From positions 1 through 64,000 of IMG/VR virus record IMGVR_UViG_3300023296_001079: a stretch of 64,000 bases of DNA. One strand, given 5' to 3'. The position numbers and the translations under genes are program-made. The DNA is from a virus. The stretch's first letter is position 1; each line of letters opens with the position of its first letter. Below the pieces are notes generated by a model. The model searched no databases. It worked only from the letters and a program-made list of their open reading frames with translations, and had not been told where the DNA came from. Below, piece after piece: positions 8,990 through 16,150 of the stretch.

Positions 8990-9778
8990 ATGGCTTTAAA
9001 AGCAAAGATCACAAAACTGGAAGACGTAGCAGAGGAACTCCGGGCCCTGTACCGCAAGGACGGGGACGTGTTCGTCCTGGACGTTGGCGACGATTTGGCG
9101 GACCACCCGTCCGTTGGGCCTTTGGCCCGGGCCCTGGCCCGAGAGAAGACCGCCAACGCCGAATCCAAGGCTGCCCAGGACGCCCTGGAGGAGAAGTTCA
9201 AGGGCCTGGACCCTGAAGCTGCACGGGCCGCTTTAAAGGCCGCTGAAGACGCTGGTGACCAGACCCTTATTGCAGAGGGCAAGATGGACGAGGTCATTGA
9301 ACAACGCACCGAACGGATGCGGAAAGAGTTTGCGGACCAGTTGGCCGCCAAGGACGCCGCCCTGGAGAAGGCCAACGAGTCCGGGGCTGCGACCATTGCC
9401 CAGCTTGCGGAAATATCCATTTTCGGAGCGGTCAAGGACGCCGCCCTGTCGAAGGGGGCCCGGAAGGAAGCCCTTCAGGACGTCACCAACCGGGCCCGCG
9501 AGGTCTGGAGAATGGAGGAGGGCAAGCCGGTTGCCCGCAACGGTGAGGATTTAATATACGGCAAGCAGGGCGAGGCTCTGACCGTGGAGGAATGGGTGGA
9601 CACCCTATCCACTGAGGCCGCCTATCTGTTCGAGCCCAGCAAGGGCGGGGGAGCAGGCGGAGGAGACGGAGCAGGCAACCGGGGTGGAAACTCCGGGGAC
9701 GTGAAGCTTGTCTCCCCGGAACACGCTGGGGATAACATCGCAGGGCTGGCCTCTGGTGAAGTCCAAATAAACCGCTAA
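8990..9778 (+). CDS. Capsid scaffolding protein
   Basis: 262 aa, rich in Ala, Glu and Lys, with predicted long helices (about residues 45-135) that would form a coiled coil. A Gly-rich linker (about 215-235) and a short C-terminal tail follow. Its place just upstream of the major capsid gene is standard for scaffolds of the GP20 type. It would direct procapsid assembly and then leave or be cleaved. A strong terminator follows at 9838. The transposon insertion begins about 100 bp after the stop. Confidence 0.75.
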   Translation: MALKAKITKLEDVAEELRALYRKDGDVFVLDVGDDLADHPSVGPLARALAREKTANAESKAAQDALEEKFKGLDPEAARAALKAAEDAGDQTLIAEGKMDEVIEQRTERMRKEFADQLAAKDAALEKANESGAATIAQLAEISIFGAVKDAALSKGARKEALQDVTNRAREVWRMEEGKPVARNGEDLIYGKQGEALTVEEWVDTLSTEAAYLFEPSKGGGAGGGDGAGNRGGNSGDVKLVSPEHAGDNIAGLASGEVQINR

Positions 9779-9837
9779 CCGATTCGCTGCCGGGCCGGGG
9801 TTTTCCAGGGGGATCACGTCCCGGCTCTGGCGCGATA

Positions 9838-9877
9838 GCCCCCGGCGGGAGTCCAGGCCTGCCGGGGGCACTTTTTT
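9838..9877 (+). terminator. Rho-independent terminator after scaffold gene
   Basis: The arms 9838-9846 (GCCCCCGGC) and 9861-9869 (GCCGGGGGC) pair perfectly and can extend inward; six T follow at 9872-9877. It ends the portal-to-scaffold transcript, separating it from the promoter of the capsid gene, which now lies beyond the transposon. Confidence 0.85.
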
Positions 9878-9882
9878 GTTTG
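9875..9882. repeat. Target-site duplication, left copy (TTTGTTTG)
   Basis: TTTGTTTG at 9875-9882 immediately precedes the left inverted repeat, and the same eight bases follow the right inverted repeat at 13093-13100. Eight bases fit IS1-family insertion. The copy overlaps the end of the terminator T-tract. Confidence 0.9.
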
Positions 9883-9903
9883 GGTAGTGTCTCAGTTTGA
9901 AAT
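9883..9903 (+). repeat. Left terminal inverted repeat of the transposon
   Basis: These 21 bases are the exact reverse complement of 13072-13092. Identity stops at the 22nd base. They carry the transposase recognition end. Confidence 0.9.
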
Positions 9904-9949
9904 TTGAAGTTTATCCGGTCAGTTCCTATGTTATGCTTAGCGCAAAGCA
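9904..9949 (+). promoter_or_regulatory. Cargo-operon promoter with palindromic operator
   Basis: The -35 is TTGAAG (9904-9909), with a 17-bp spacer and -10 TATGTT (9927-9932). Immediately downstream, TATGCTTAGCGCAAAGCA (9932-9949) contains the inverted repeat ATGCTT/AAGCAT and would cover the transcription start. A closely matching site overlaps the transposase promoter at 12152-12169. This is the arrangement expected for a repressible promoter bound by the XRE protein encoded in the element (inference). Confidence 0.55.
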
Positions 9950-9960
9950 TGGAGGAACCA

Positions 9961-10140
9961 GTGGATACATACGCAGAGATTTTGGCTGACGCAAAGAAAA
10001 CACAGATGGAAGCTGCTCGATCACTGGCAAAGATTAATGCGAGCGGAGATGACAGCAGTGAGGCCGTGATAACTATGCTAAAGGAAAACATCATTGCCTG
10101 TCAGCAGATTATTGATCGGTTAGGTGGTCACAATGCCTAA
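9961..10140 (+). CDS. Small cargo protein (59 aa), unknown
   Basis: The GTG at 9961 is chosen because GGAGGA lies at 9951-9956. An upstream ATG at 9949 would start inside the operator and include that ribosome site as coding. The product is mostly helical, with Ala/Lys/Glu and no recognised motif. It is the first gene of the cargo operon, and its end overlaps the next start by 8 bp. Confidence 0.5.
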   Translation: MDTYAEILADAKKTQMEAARSLAKINASGDDSSEAVITMLKENIIACQQIIDRLGGHNA

Positions 10141-10378
10141 AGGACCAAAGGGAGAAAAGCGCCCCGCTGACGCAATTGGCCTTGCAGTGATGATTGGCAA
10201 GATCGCCACTGGCGAAGTTGACGACGAAACCCCTGATGATGGCAAAGACCCCGCCGCAAAAGCGATGGGTGCTAAGGGCGGCAAGGCGCGTGCGGCTAAG
10301 CTGACGCCAGAACAGCGGTCGGAGATTGCCAAGAATGCCGCGTCAAAGCGGTGGGATGCCAAAAAGAATAGAATTTGA
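10133..10378 (+). CDS. Small basic protein with AKGGKARAAKLTPEQR motif
   Basis: 81 aa. It starts MPKGPKGEKRPADAIG and carries AKGGKARAAKLTPEQRSEIA, then ASKRW near the C terminus. This pattern recurs in short basic proteins of Proteobacteria that are often labelled RNA-binding or histone-like; no function is proven to my knowledge. The ATG at 10133 overlaps the stop of the previous gene, implying translational coupling. An upstream GTG at 10124 would add three residues. Confidence 0.6.
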   Translation: MPKGPKGEKRPADAIGLAVMIGKIATGEVDDETPDDGKDPAAKAMGAKGGKARAAKLTPEQRSEIAKNAASKRWDAKKNRI

Positions 10379-10449
10379 ATAAGAACTGTTGATTTTGCAA
10401 AAACAGTATGACAAAACTTGCCTGAAGATATCACAGCAGGCAGATACCT

Positions 10450-11067
10450 ATGAACCAGTACAGCGAAGACGAAGTAAAGCAGCAACTCACGCCCTATCAT
10501 GATCGCATCCGCGATGTGGTTGAGCGCGGATATGCTGACTGGGTTCAGATCAAAAAATTTATGGCGAAAAACAGCATTGGTCCGGTGTTATACCCGCGAA
10601 CCGTGGCGAACTTTGTCTTTGATGCGGTTGTTCAGCACGCTCTGATTGAGTTTGCTGAAGATGAAGGTGTCCGGGTCAAAAAAGAAGCTCAAACCGTGAA
10701 GTTTTGCTTTGATGATGTCGTCCTTGCGCGGTTCAAAAAGGGCGATGAAGACAATCTCGGCCAAAACCAACCGACACAAGCAGTGATCAACTTTGTTGAA
10801 GCACAAAATATTTTTCCGGGACTCCCGCCATCAGCCGCAAAAGTAAAATTTCTTTTCTCCGCTGATGCTATTGAAGGCGGCATTGATCGTGTCGTTGTCG
10901 CGGCGCGTGACGGGGATACTCTACTTTGGCATTACGATTTGGACGATATTGCCGAAAGCAACGGCACCGTGCCTTTCCCAACACCAATTGCCCCAATCGA
11001 AGACATCGAAAAAATTGTATCCCTGCGCAATCGCAAGGGCGATGCTGACGAAAACGAGAGCAGTTAA
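10450..11067 (+). CDS. 205-aa partner protein of the XRE-ImmA gene
   Basis: Unrecognised. The protein is soluble with mixed alpha/beta character (for example TPYHDRIRDVVERGYADWVQ). It ends 2 nt before the XRE-ImmA gene, so the two are surely co-translated. Two-gene units of this kind, with an ImmA/IrrE-type metallopeptidase and a companion, include toxin-antitoxin and anti-phage systems such as RosmerTA; the similarity here is in layout only. It could be the toxin or the substrate of the peptidase. Confidence 0.6.
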   Translation: MNQYSEDEVKQQLTPYHDRIRDVVERGYADWVQIKKFMAKNSIGPVLYPRTVANFVFDAVVQHALIEFAEDEGVRVKKEAQTVKFCFDDVVLARFKKGDEDNLGQNQPTQAVINFVEAQNIFPGLPPSAAKVKFLFSADAIEGGIDRVVVAARDGDTLLWHYDLDDIAESNGTVPFPTPIAPIEDIEKIVSLRNRKGDADENESS

Positions 11068-11069
11068 TC

Positions 11070-12146
11070 ATGGCAACTCGTGGAAGCTTGCTGCGCTTGG
11101 CGCGGCACCTTAGGGGATTCAACCAGAAGAAGTCTGCGGAGCTATTGGGAGTGGCGCAGGCCGTTTATTCCCGAATGGAAAACGATCTCGTAGAGACGGA
11201 CGACGTAATAATTTCGCTGGCTGCAAAATCATTCGACTTGCCACCAAACTTTTTTAATCTGGAAGACACGGTTTATGGCCCGCCTGTGAGTGTTCACACG
11301 ATGCGTAGAGGGAACTCGCAAGTGACCGCTCGTGATGTTGATATGATCACGGCAGAGTTGAACCTAAGACTGATACACCTTCGCCGCTTTCTGGATAACA
11401 TCGACATTACCCCTTCCTTGAGTGTCCCCAGACTCGACGTCGAGCGCTATGAGTCACCCGCAGATATTGCCGATATGGTGCGACGCCACTGGCAAATGGA
11501 TTCTGGGCCAGTTCACAATTTAACACGCTTACTTGAGCGCGCGGGTGTGGTTGTTGGGTATTCAAATTTTCATGGCGCGGGGGTGAGCGGCGTTACGTTT
11601 TCAGCGCCCGGACAGCACCCGCTCATTCTAATTAATCCAGATCACCCGGCAGATAGAGTTCGCTTCACATTGGCCCATGAATTAGGCCACTTGGTCATGC
11701 ACCGCTTCCCAACCCCTGAAATGGAAGTTGAGGCCAACCATTTCGCGTCAGTATTTCTTTTCCCGCGTAGAGACTTGAAAACAGCGTTTAGAGGAAGAAA
11801 GGTAACTTTGTCTTTGCTGGCTGCGCTCAAGCCGGAATGGAAAGTGTCTATGCAGGGTATATTGTATGTGGCTCAGAGAGAAAATCTTATCACAAAAAAC
11901 CAAGCTCGGTATCTGTGGGCACAAATCAGCTCTAATGGCTGGAAAACTAGAGAGCCATCGAGCCTTGATTTTGAACATGATCGCCCTTCGGTTTTGCCAA
12001 CGATCATAAAGTCTATGCTTGATGACCTTGGTTTTGAGAAAGATGAAGTATTGAGCATGTCGAGGGTTTATCAGAAAGACTTTGATCTGCTCTATCCAAT
12101 GCCAAAAGAGACTGAACAGCGGCCACGATTGCGTATTATAAATTGA
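11070..12146 (+). CDS. XRE-family regulator fused to ImmA/IrrE metallopeptidase (DUF955)
   Basis: 358 aa. Residues about 3-55 form a helix-turn-helix (LARHLRGFNQKKSAELLGVA, then VYSRMEND). A zincin domain follows, with RFTLAHELGHLVMH: HELGH at about 203-207 plus a downstream Glu in EVEANHFAS. In this family the DNA-binding part represses and the peptidase relieves repression by cleavage, or the pair acts as an antitoxin with protease activity. It starts 2 nt after the 205-aa gene. It is the best candidate to bind the palindromes at 9932 and 12152. The domain call is firm; the system-level role is inferred. Confidence 0.85.
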   Translation: MATRGSLLRLARHLRGFNQKKSAELLGVAQAVYSRMENDLVETDDVIISLAAKSFDLPPNFFNLEDTVYGPPVSVHTMRRGNSQVTARDVDMITAELNLRLIHLRRFLDNIDITPSLSVPRLDVERYESPADIADMVRRHWQMDSGPVHNLTRLLERAGVVVGYSNFHGAGVSGVTFSAPGQHPLILINPDHPADRVRFTLAHELGHLVMHRFPTPEMEVEANHFASVFLFPRRDLKTAFRGRKVTLSLLAALKPEWKVSMQGILYVAQRENLITKNQARYLWAQISSNGWKTREPSSLDFEHDRPSVLPTIIKSMLDDLGFEKDEVLSMSRVYQKDFDLLYPMPKETEQRPRLRIIN

Positions 12147-12151
12147 CATTA

Positions 12152-12185
12152 TATGCTTGACGCCAAGCAAGAAAGTTCATATTAA
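12152..12185 (+). promoter_or_regulatory. Transposase promoter overlapped by the shared operator
   Basis: The -35 is TTGACG (12157-12162), with a 17-bp spacer and -10 TATTAA (12180-12185). TATGCTTGACGCCAAGCA (12152-12169) holds the perfect inverted repeat TGCTTG/CAAGCA and matches the operator at 9932 at most positions. A protein bound here would block the -35. The -10 is so close to ATG 12187/12193 that the message may be nearly leaderless. Confidence 0.5.
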
Positions 12186-12186
12186 A

Positions 12187-13083
12187 ATGAGTATGAACAA
12201 GCTCGACATCAAAACCCGCACAATGATCCTGAACATGATGGTTGAGGGCAGCTCTATGCGCTCCATCAGCCGCGTTGTGGGTGTGTCGATCAACACAGTC
12301 ACCAAGCTGTTGATTGAGGCGGGTGAGGCTTGTGCTGCCTACCATGATGAGACGGTGCGCAACGTAGGATCGACCCGTGTTGCGTGTGATGAAATCTGGT
12401 CGTTCTGCTACGCCAAAAACAAGAACGTCCAGACAGCCAAGGCCGCACCTGATGGCGCTGGCGATGTTTGGACATGGACTGCAATCGACGCAGATAGCAA
12501 AATGATCCTGTCCTATGAGGTTGGTGATCGTTCCGCAGATACCGCCCACGAATTTATGTTTGATCTGCGTGACCGTCTGAGCAACCGCGTTCAGCTTACC
12601 GCAGACGGCCACAAAGCGTATCTCAGCGCAGTAGAGGGCGCGTTTGGTACAGACGTTGACTATGCGATGCTGGTCAAGCTGTACGGCGACCAGGCAGGCT
12701 CAAAGGGCCACGAAAAGAAGTACAGCCCCGCAGAGTGCACAGGCATCAAGAAAGAAGCCATCATGGGCCAGCCGATCAAGGAACTGGTCAGCACGTCCTA
12801 TGTTGAACGCCAGAACCTCACGATGCGCATGGGTATGCGCCGCTTCACCCGCCTGACAAACGGGTTCAGCAAGAAGTTGGAAAACCACCTGCACATGCTG
12901 TCACTGTATTTTGTGCATTACAACTTTGTACGTATCCACAAGACGCTGAAAATGACACCTGCGATGGCTGCTGGTGTATCCGACACGTTGCGTGACACGG
13001 CTTGGATTGTTAGCTTGATTGATGCCCGTGCGCCTGCTCCGAAAAAGCGTGGACCTTACAAAAAGAAAGAGATTTCAAACTGA
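12187..13083 (+). CDS. IS1-family DDE transposase
   Basis: 298 aa from ATG 12187; ATG 12193 is also possible. An N-terminal helix-turn-helix (MRSISRVVGVSINTVTKLL) precedes a catalytic core with CDEIWSFCYAKNKNV, WTWTAIDADSKM and a distal YVERQNLTMRMGMRRF. This matches the long single-ORF IS1-like transposases that need no frameshift. The stop codon lies inside the right inverted repeat. A longer start at 12157 would overlap the -35 box and is rejected. Confidence 0.88.
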   Translation: MSMNKLDIKTRTMILNMMVEGSSMRSISRVVGVSINTVTKLLIEAGEACAAYHDETVRNVGSTRVACDEIWSFCYAKNKNVQTAKAAPDGAGDVWTWTAIDADSKMILSYEVGDRSADTAHEFMFDLRDRLSNRVQLTADGHKAYLSAVEGAFGTDVDYAMLVKLYGDQAGSKGHEKKYSPAECTGIKKEAIMGQPIKELVSTSYVERQNLTMRMGMRRFTRLTNGFSKKLENHLHMLSLYFVHYNFVRIHKTLKMTPAMAAGVSDTLRDTAWIVSLIDARAPAPKKRGPYKKKEISN

Positions 13084-13092
13084 GACACTACC
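13072..13092 (-). repeat. Right terminal inverted repeat of the transposon
   Basis: Exact 21-bp reverse complement of 9883-9903. It includes the transposase stop codon at 13081-13083. Confidence 0.9.
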
Positions 13093-13100
13093 TTTGTTTG
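13093..13100. repeat. Target-site duplication, right copy (TTTGTTTG)
   Basis: Eight bases identical to 9875-9882. The last three (TTG) form the first half of the phage -35 box TTGACA at 13098-13103, so the duplication leaves the promoter intact. Confidence 0.9.
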
Positions 13101-13126
13101 ACATAGGTAAACCCATCCTTTAAAGT
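13098..13126 (+). promoter_or_regulatory. Phage promoter for the capsid operon
   Basis: The -35 is TTGACA (13098-13103), with a 17-bp spacer holding TAGGTAAACCC and -10 TAAAGT (13121-13126) within CTTTAAAGTG. It nearly matches the promoters at 49582 and 54097, including a downstream GAGACAGA leader. It drives the 35-aa gene and probably the major capsid gene. Confidence 0.8.
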
Positions 13127-13160
13127 GATTCTTGAGACAGATAAACAGGAGAACAGACCG

Positions 13161-13268
13161 ATGGCCCGCCAGAAGTTCGTTAATGTAGGAGCCCGCGACA
13201 TTCTCATAAATCATGAGGGGGACGTGGCTTGGCAGGTTGTCATTGAACAGACGAGAAGGCCCCTTTAA
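13161..13268 (+). CDS. 35-aa small protein upstream of capsid gene
   Basis: The ATG at 13161 follows the phage-typical leader ACAGGAGAACAG. The 35-residue product (MARQKFVNVGARD at its start) is basic at both ends. The first good ribosome site after the promoter belongs to this gene, so it is likely translated. Function is unknown. The stop lies in a weak hairpin (CCCC/GGGG) followed by TTTCTTTTTG near 13262-13286, which might act as an attenuator before the capsid gene. Confidence 0.5.
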   Translation: MARQKFVNVGARDILINHEGDVAWQVVIEQTRRPL

Positions 13269-13412
13269 ACGGGGGTTTCTTTTTGTTTAAAGGTCCTATA
13301 TGGTCCTCGACCAGTGGCGGTCTGTGGCCGTCCCTACGCAAGAGCCGGGTCTGTGGCCCCCTAGCGTTAAGCGCCCCGCCCCAGTCTCAACTTTTGCATA
13401 GGGTCCATTTTC

Positions 13413-14555
13413 ATGGCCAATACACTCACCAACATTCTGGACAAGATTCTTGCCCAGGGCCTGTCCACCCTGCGAGAGGCCGCTGTCATGCCGCGCCTCA
13501 CAAACACCGATTATCAGGGTGACGCTGCCCGCCAGGGCAACACCATCGACGTCCCCATCCCCGTTGCCCAGGTTGTCTCCACGGTCGCAGCTTCCAGCAC
13601 GCCCAAACAGGCAATCAGCAAGCAACCCAAGCTGGTCCAGGTTCCCCTCGACCAGTGGAAAATGACGGACTTCTTCCTGACCGACAAGGAGATGGCCGAG
13701 ATTGAACGCAACCGCCACTTTGTGCCGATGCAGACCGCAGAGGCCGCCCGGGCGATTGCCAACTCAATCGACACGTTCATCCATGGCAAGTACACCGGAG
13801 TCTATGGCTACACCGGGGTTGCTGGCGTTATTCCGTTCTCCACCGTCGCCACGGCGACCGGAGCCCGGCGCGTCTTGAACACCCAGCTTGCGCCGATGAA
13901 TGATCGCCGGATCGTCATGGACCCCATTGCTGAAGATCAGGCCCTACAGCTTTCCGCCTATTCCGACATGGAGAAGACCGGAGAGCAGTCGGTGAAGATC
14001 GAAGGCGTGGTTGGACGGAAGTTCGGCCTAGATCACTATATGTCGCAAAACGTGCAAACCCATACAGCAGGTACAATCGCAGGTACTGCCTCGGCAGACG
14101 TTGCCTCGACCACGGCGGCGGGCGTTTCGACCATTGGAATGATCGCGGACACCCCGGCCACTGTTGTGGTTGGTGACGTGTTCACCATCGCTGGTGACAC
14201 CCAGACCTATGTGGTTAAGACGGCTGCCACCATCGGCTCCTCGAATACGGCGATTGCGTTCCAGCCGGAACTGGCGACAGGGGCAACTTCGGGCGACCTT
14301 GTCACCTTCAAGGCAAGCCACACGGTCAACCTGTGCTTCCAGCGCGGGGCCTTCGTCTACGTCACCCGTCCCATCGCAGATGCGGTTGGCGGAATGGCAG
14401 GCGGCAACCCCATGACGGAACTCACCGACAGCATGACCGGATTGACCATGCGGTTGGAAGTGGTCCGCCAGCACAAGCAGAACGCATTCCAGTTTGACGT
14501 TCTCTGGGGCGCGGCTCTGGTCCGCCCCGAATTTGCGGGCCGTATCGCAGGCTAA
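13413..14555 (+). CDS. Major capsid protein, P22 coat-like
   Basis: 380 aa. The N terminus (MANTLTNILDKILAQGLSTL) and the layout of the central insertion resemble P22 gp5-type coat proteins, which have the HK97 fold with an inserted I-domain. It assembles with the scaffold encoded at 8990. A leader of about 140 bases lies between the 35-aa gene and ATG 13413; the ribosome site (AGGGTCC) is modest. Two hairpins follow the stop. P22-like coat with siphovirus tail genes is a mosaic combination. Confidence 0.85.
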   Translation: MANTLTNILDKILAQGLSTLREAAVMPRLTNTDYQGDAARQGNTIDVPIPVAQVVSTVAASSTPKQAISKQPKLVQVPLDQWKMTDFFLTDKEMAEIERNRHFVPMQTAEAARAIANSIDTFIHGKYTGVYGYTGVAGVIPFSTVATATGARRVLNTQLAPMNDRRIVMDPIAEDQALQLSAYSDMEKTGEQSVKIEGVVGRKFGLDHYMSQNVQTHTAGTIAGTASADVASTTAAGVSTIGMIADTPATVVVGDVFTIAGDTQTYVVKTAATIGSSNTAIAFQPELATGATSGDLVTFKASHTVNLCFQRGAFVYVTRPIADAVGGMAGGNPMTELTDSMTGLTMRLEVVRQHKQNAFQFDVLWGAALVRPEFAGRIAG

Positions 14556-14629
14556 CCGGGAAAGGAAGACCCCCCGAGAGGTGCGGGGAGTCCTTGCCCT
14601 TCTTCCTGCTACCAATTAGGTGGTCGAGA

Positions 14630-14657
14630 GGCCCCCGAGGGAAACCCCGGGGGCCTT
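14630..14657 (+). terminator. Terminator after capsid gene
   Basis: GGCCCCCG (14630-14637) pairs with CGGGGGCC (14648-14655) around a short A-rich loop. The T-tract is poor (TTGCTCGTTT), so termination may be partial. A weaker CCCCG/CGGGG hairpin lies near 14570-14590. Confidence 0.65.
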
Positions 14658-14736
14658 GCTCGTTTGGGGTTTACTTAGGCCCTGGGCAGGCCTAGAACGC
14701 TATACCAGTATATCTCAACATATAGAGGGCTATGTC

Positions 14737-15189
14737 ATGCCGAGACTTCCCACAGTCACCATGAAGCACCGGAAGACGGGACGAATTAAGACCGTCAACG
14801 TGACCGACTACGCCAGAGACATTGCAGGCTGGAAAGATTACGAGCGGATATCCGAGACACGCGGCAACGCCACCGACAAGGAAGTCAAGCTGGCGGCCCT
14901 GGAATCGGATGACGTGAAGAAGAGGCTGGCAGACCCGAAACGGGAAAAGAAGTTTGGCGACCATCGCAGAGCCCAGGAGCACAACGCCTCCAAGACCAAC
15001 GTGGTGACGGAAGCCCCGGAGCACGGCACAATGGAAGACCCTGCCCCAGCATGGCGGAATATGCCCTGGATGGAGCAGGCCAAGTTTGTGCGCGAGGTCA
15101 CGGGCACCTATCCCCGGAGCAAGAAGCAGGCCGAGGCTCTCATGACCGCCTCCAGCGGAGCCGCTGACAAGGAACCACACACCGTTTAA
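14737..15189 (+). CDS. Hypothetical virion-region protein (150 aa)
   Basis: ATG 14737 is preferred over an upstream start at 14620, which would run through the terminator hairpin. The product is basic at the N terminus (TMKHRKTGRIKTVNVTDYAR) and charged throughout. It lies between the coat gene and the sugar cassette. It is unrecognised; a head accessory or decoration role would be a guess. Confidence 0.6.
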   Translation: MPRLPTVTMKHRKTGRIKTVNVTDYARDIAGWKDYERISETRGNATDKEVKLAALESDDVKKRLADPKREKKFGDHRRAQEHNASKTNVVTEAPEHGTMEDPAPAWRNMPWMEQAKFVREVTGTYPRSKKQAEALMTASSGAADKEPHTV

Positions 15190-15202
15190 AGGGCACACTC
15201 AC

Positions 15203-16150
15203 ATGGGATTCGGTGACGAGATTATGGCCACGGCCTATGCCAAGGCCGTGGTGAAGAAATACCCCGAGGCCAAGGCCATCTTCGGGGACCCCAAGAACCA
15301 CCTGGATGCAGGGACTAACACTTTAAAGGTTAGCTTCTCGGAGGTGTTCCTGAACAACCCCCACATTCTGCAAGAGGGCGAGGCCATCAAGGACTTCGTT
15401 TGCATTCCGGATTATCCGGGCTGCCGGATGTATGTGGACTACGAGAAGTCCCAGACGGAGGGCAACAAGATAATGGCCTTCTCCTGGAACCCTGAATTTA
15501 GGGCCGCCCGGGGCCAGCTATTCTTCACAGACCAGGAGAAGTCCGTGGCGGCGGCCATCGTCGCCCGCCTGCCTTTCCCGTTCTATGCCATAGAGCCGAA
15601 TGTGGCAGGCAAGGACTGGATCAACAAGAAGGCCTGGGCCTGGGACCGGTGGCAGGCCGTGGTGGACCAGACCGTGGCTCACTCTGTTGGGGGTGACGAG
15701 GCCTTTCCCTGGGTCCAATTAAGCGGACCTCACCTTGCCGGGGTTGTCGGACTGGAGAACCTGCCCTTCAGGGTGGCCTGTGCGGTCCTGTCATGCGCGA
15801 ACGGCCTCCTGACTACTGATGGGGCCCTTCACCATGCGGCAGCGGCCCTGGGCGTCCCCGCTGTGGTCCTGTGGGGCCATTACTCGTCCCCCACTACTTT
15901 CGGGTACGAGGATCAGGTCAACCTGCGGGAATCAGACAGAATGAGTCTGGGCTGTGGGACGACATACGGGGAATGCCCCGAGTGCCCCAAGTCGATGGCG
16001 GCCATCACGGTCCCCCAGGTCCTGAAGGCCCTGGTGGCCATAACGAACCCGGACAGCCCCAAGGCCTACAAGTTCCAGGAGGACCCGGGAGGACCGCCCC
16101 CTATCTTTAAACCGGTGTCCGGATACGGTAAGGAAAAGCCCTATGTATGA
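15203..16150 (+). CDS. Glycosyltransferase family 9-like (heptosyltransferase-type)
   Basis: 315 aa. GFGDEIMATAYAKAV is the N-terminal loop of GT9 enzymes, and TTDGALHHAAAALGVPAVVLWG is the C-terminal donor-site motif. GT9 enzymes move heptose or related sugars onto lipopolysaccharide core in bacteria. The ribosome site is AAAGGGC. It is the first gene of an eight-gene + strand cassette with tight overlaps. In a phage it could modify a virion glycan or the host surface. Confidence 0.8.
   Translation: MGFGDEIMATAYAKAVVKKYPEAKAIFGDPKNHLDAGTNTLKVSFSEVFLNNPHILQEGEAIKDFVCIPDYPGCRMYVDYEKSQTEGNKIMAFSWNPEFRAARGQLFFTDQEKSVAAAIVARLPFPFYAIEPNVAGKDWINKKAWAWDRWQAVVDQTVAHSVGGDEAFPWVQLSGPHLAGVVGLENLPFRVACAVLSCANGLLTTDGALHHAAAALGVPAVVLWGHYSSPTTFGYEDQVNLRESDRMSLGCGTTYGECPECPKSMAAITVPQVLKALVAITNPDSPKAYKFQEDPGGPPPIFKPVSGYGKEKPYV

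Larger units (their letters stand above)
9883..13092 (+). mobile_element. IS1-family transposon with XRE-ImmA cargo
   Basis: A 3210-bp element bounded by perfect 21-bp inverted repeats (9883-9903 and 13072-13092; outer bases GGTAGTGTCTCAG) and an exact 8-bp duplication. Inside are four cargo genes and an IS1-type DDE transposase whose stop codon lies in the right repeat. Base composition and codon use are visibly more AT-rich than the phage, and the phage-typical TTTAAA word is absent. Perfect ends suggest recent insertion. Intact ends and transposase suggest it could still be mobile (inference). Confidence 0.9.

Noticed and set aside
12157-12187. Longer transposase start at 12157
   Set aside because: It would place coding sequence over the -35 and -10 boxes and the operator, and the added residues do not match IS1-type starts.
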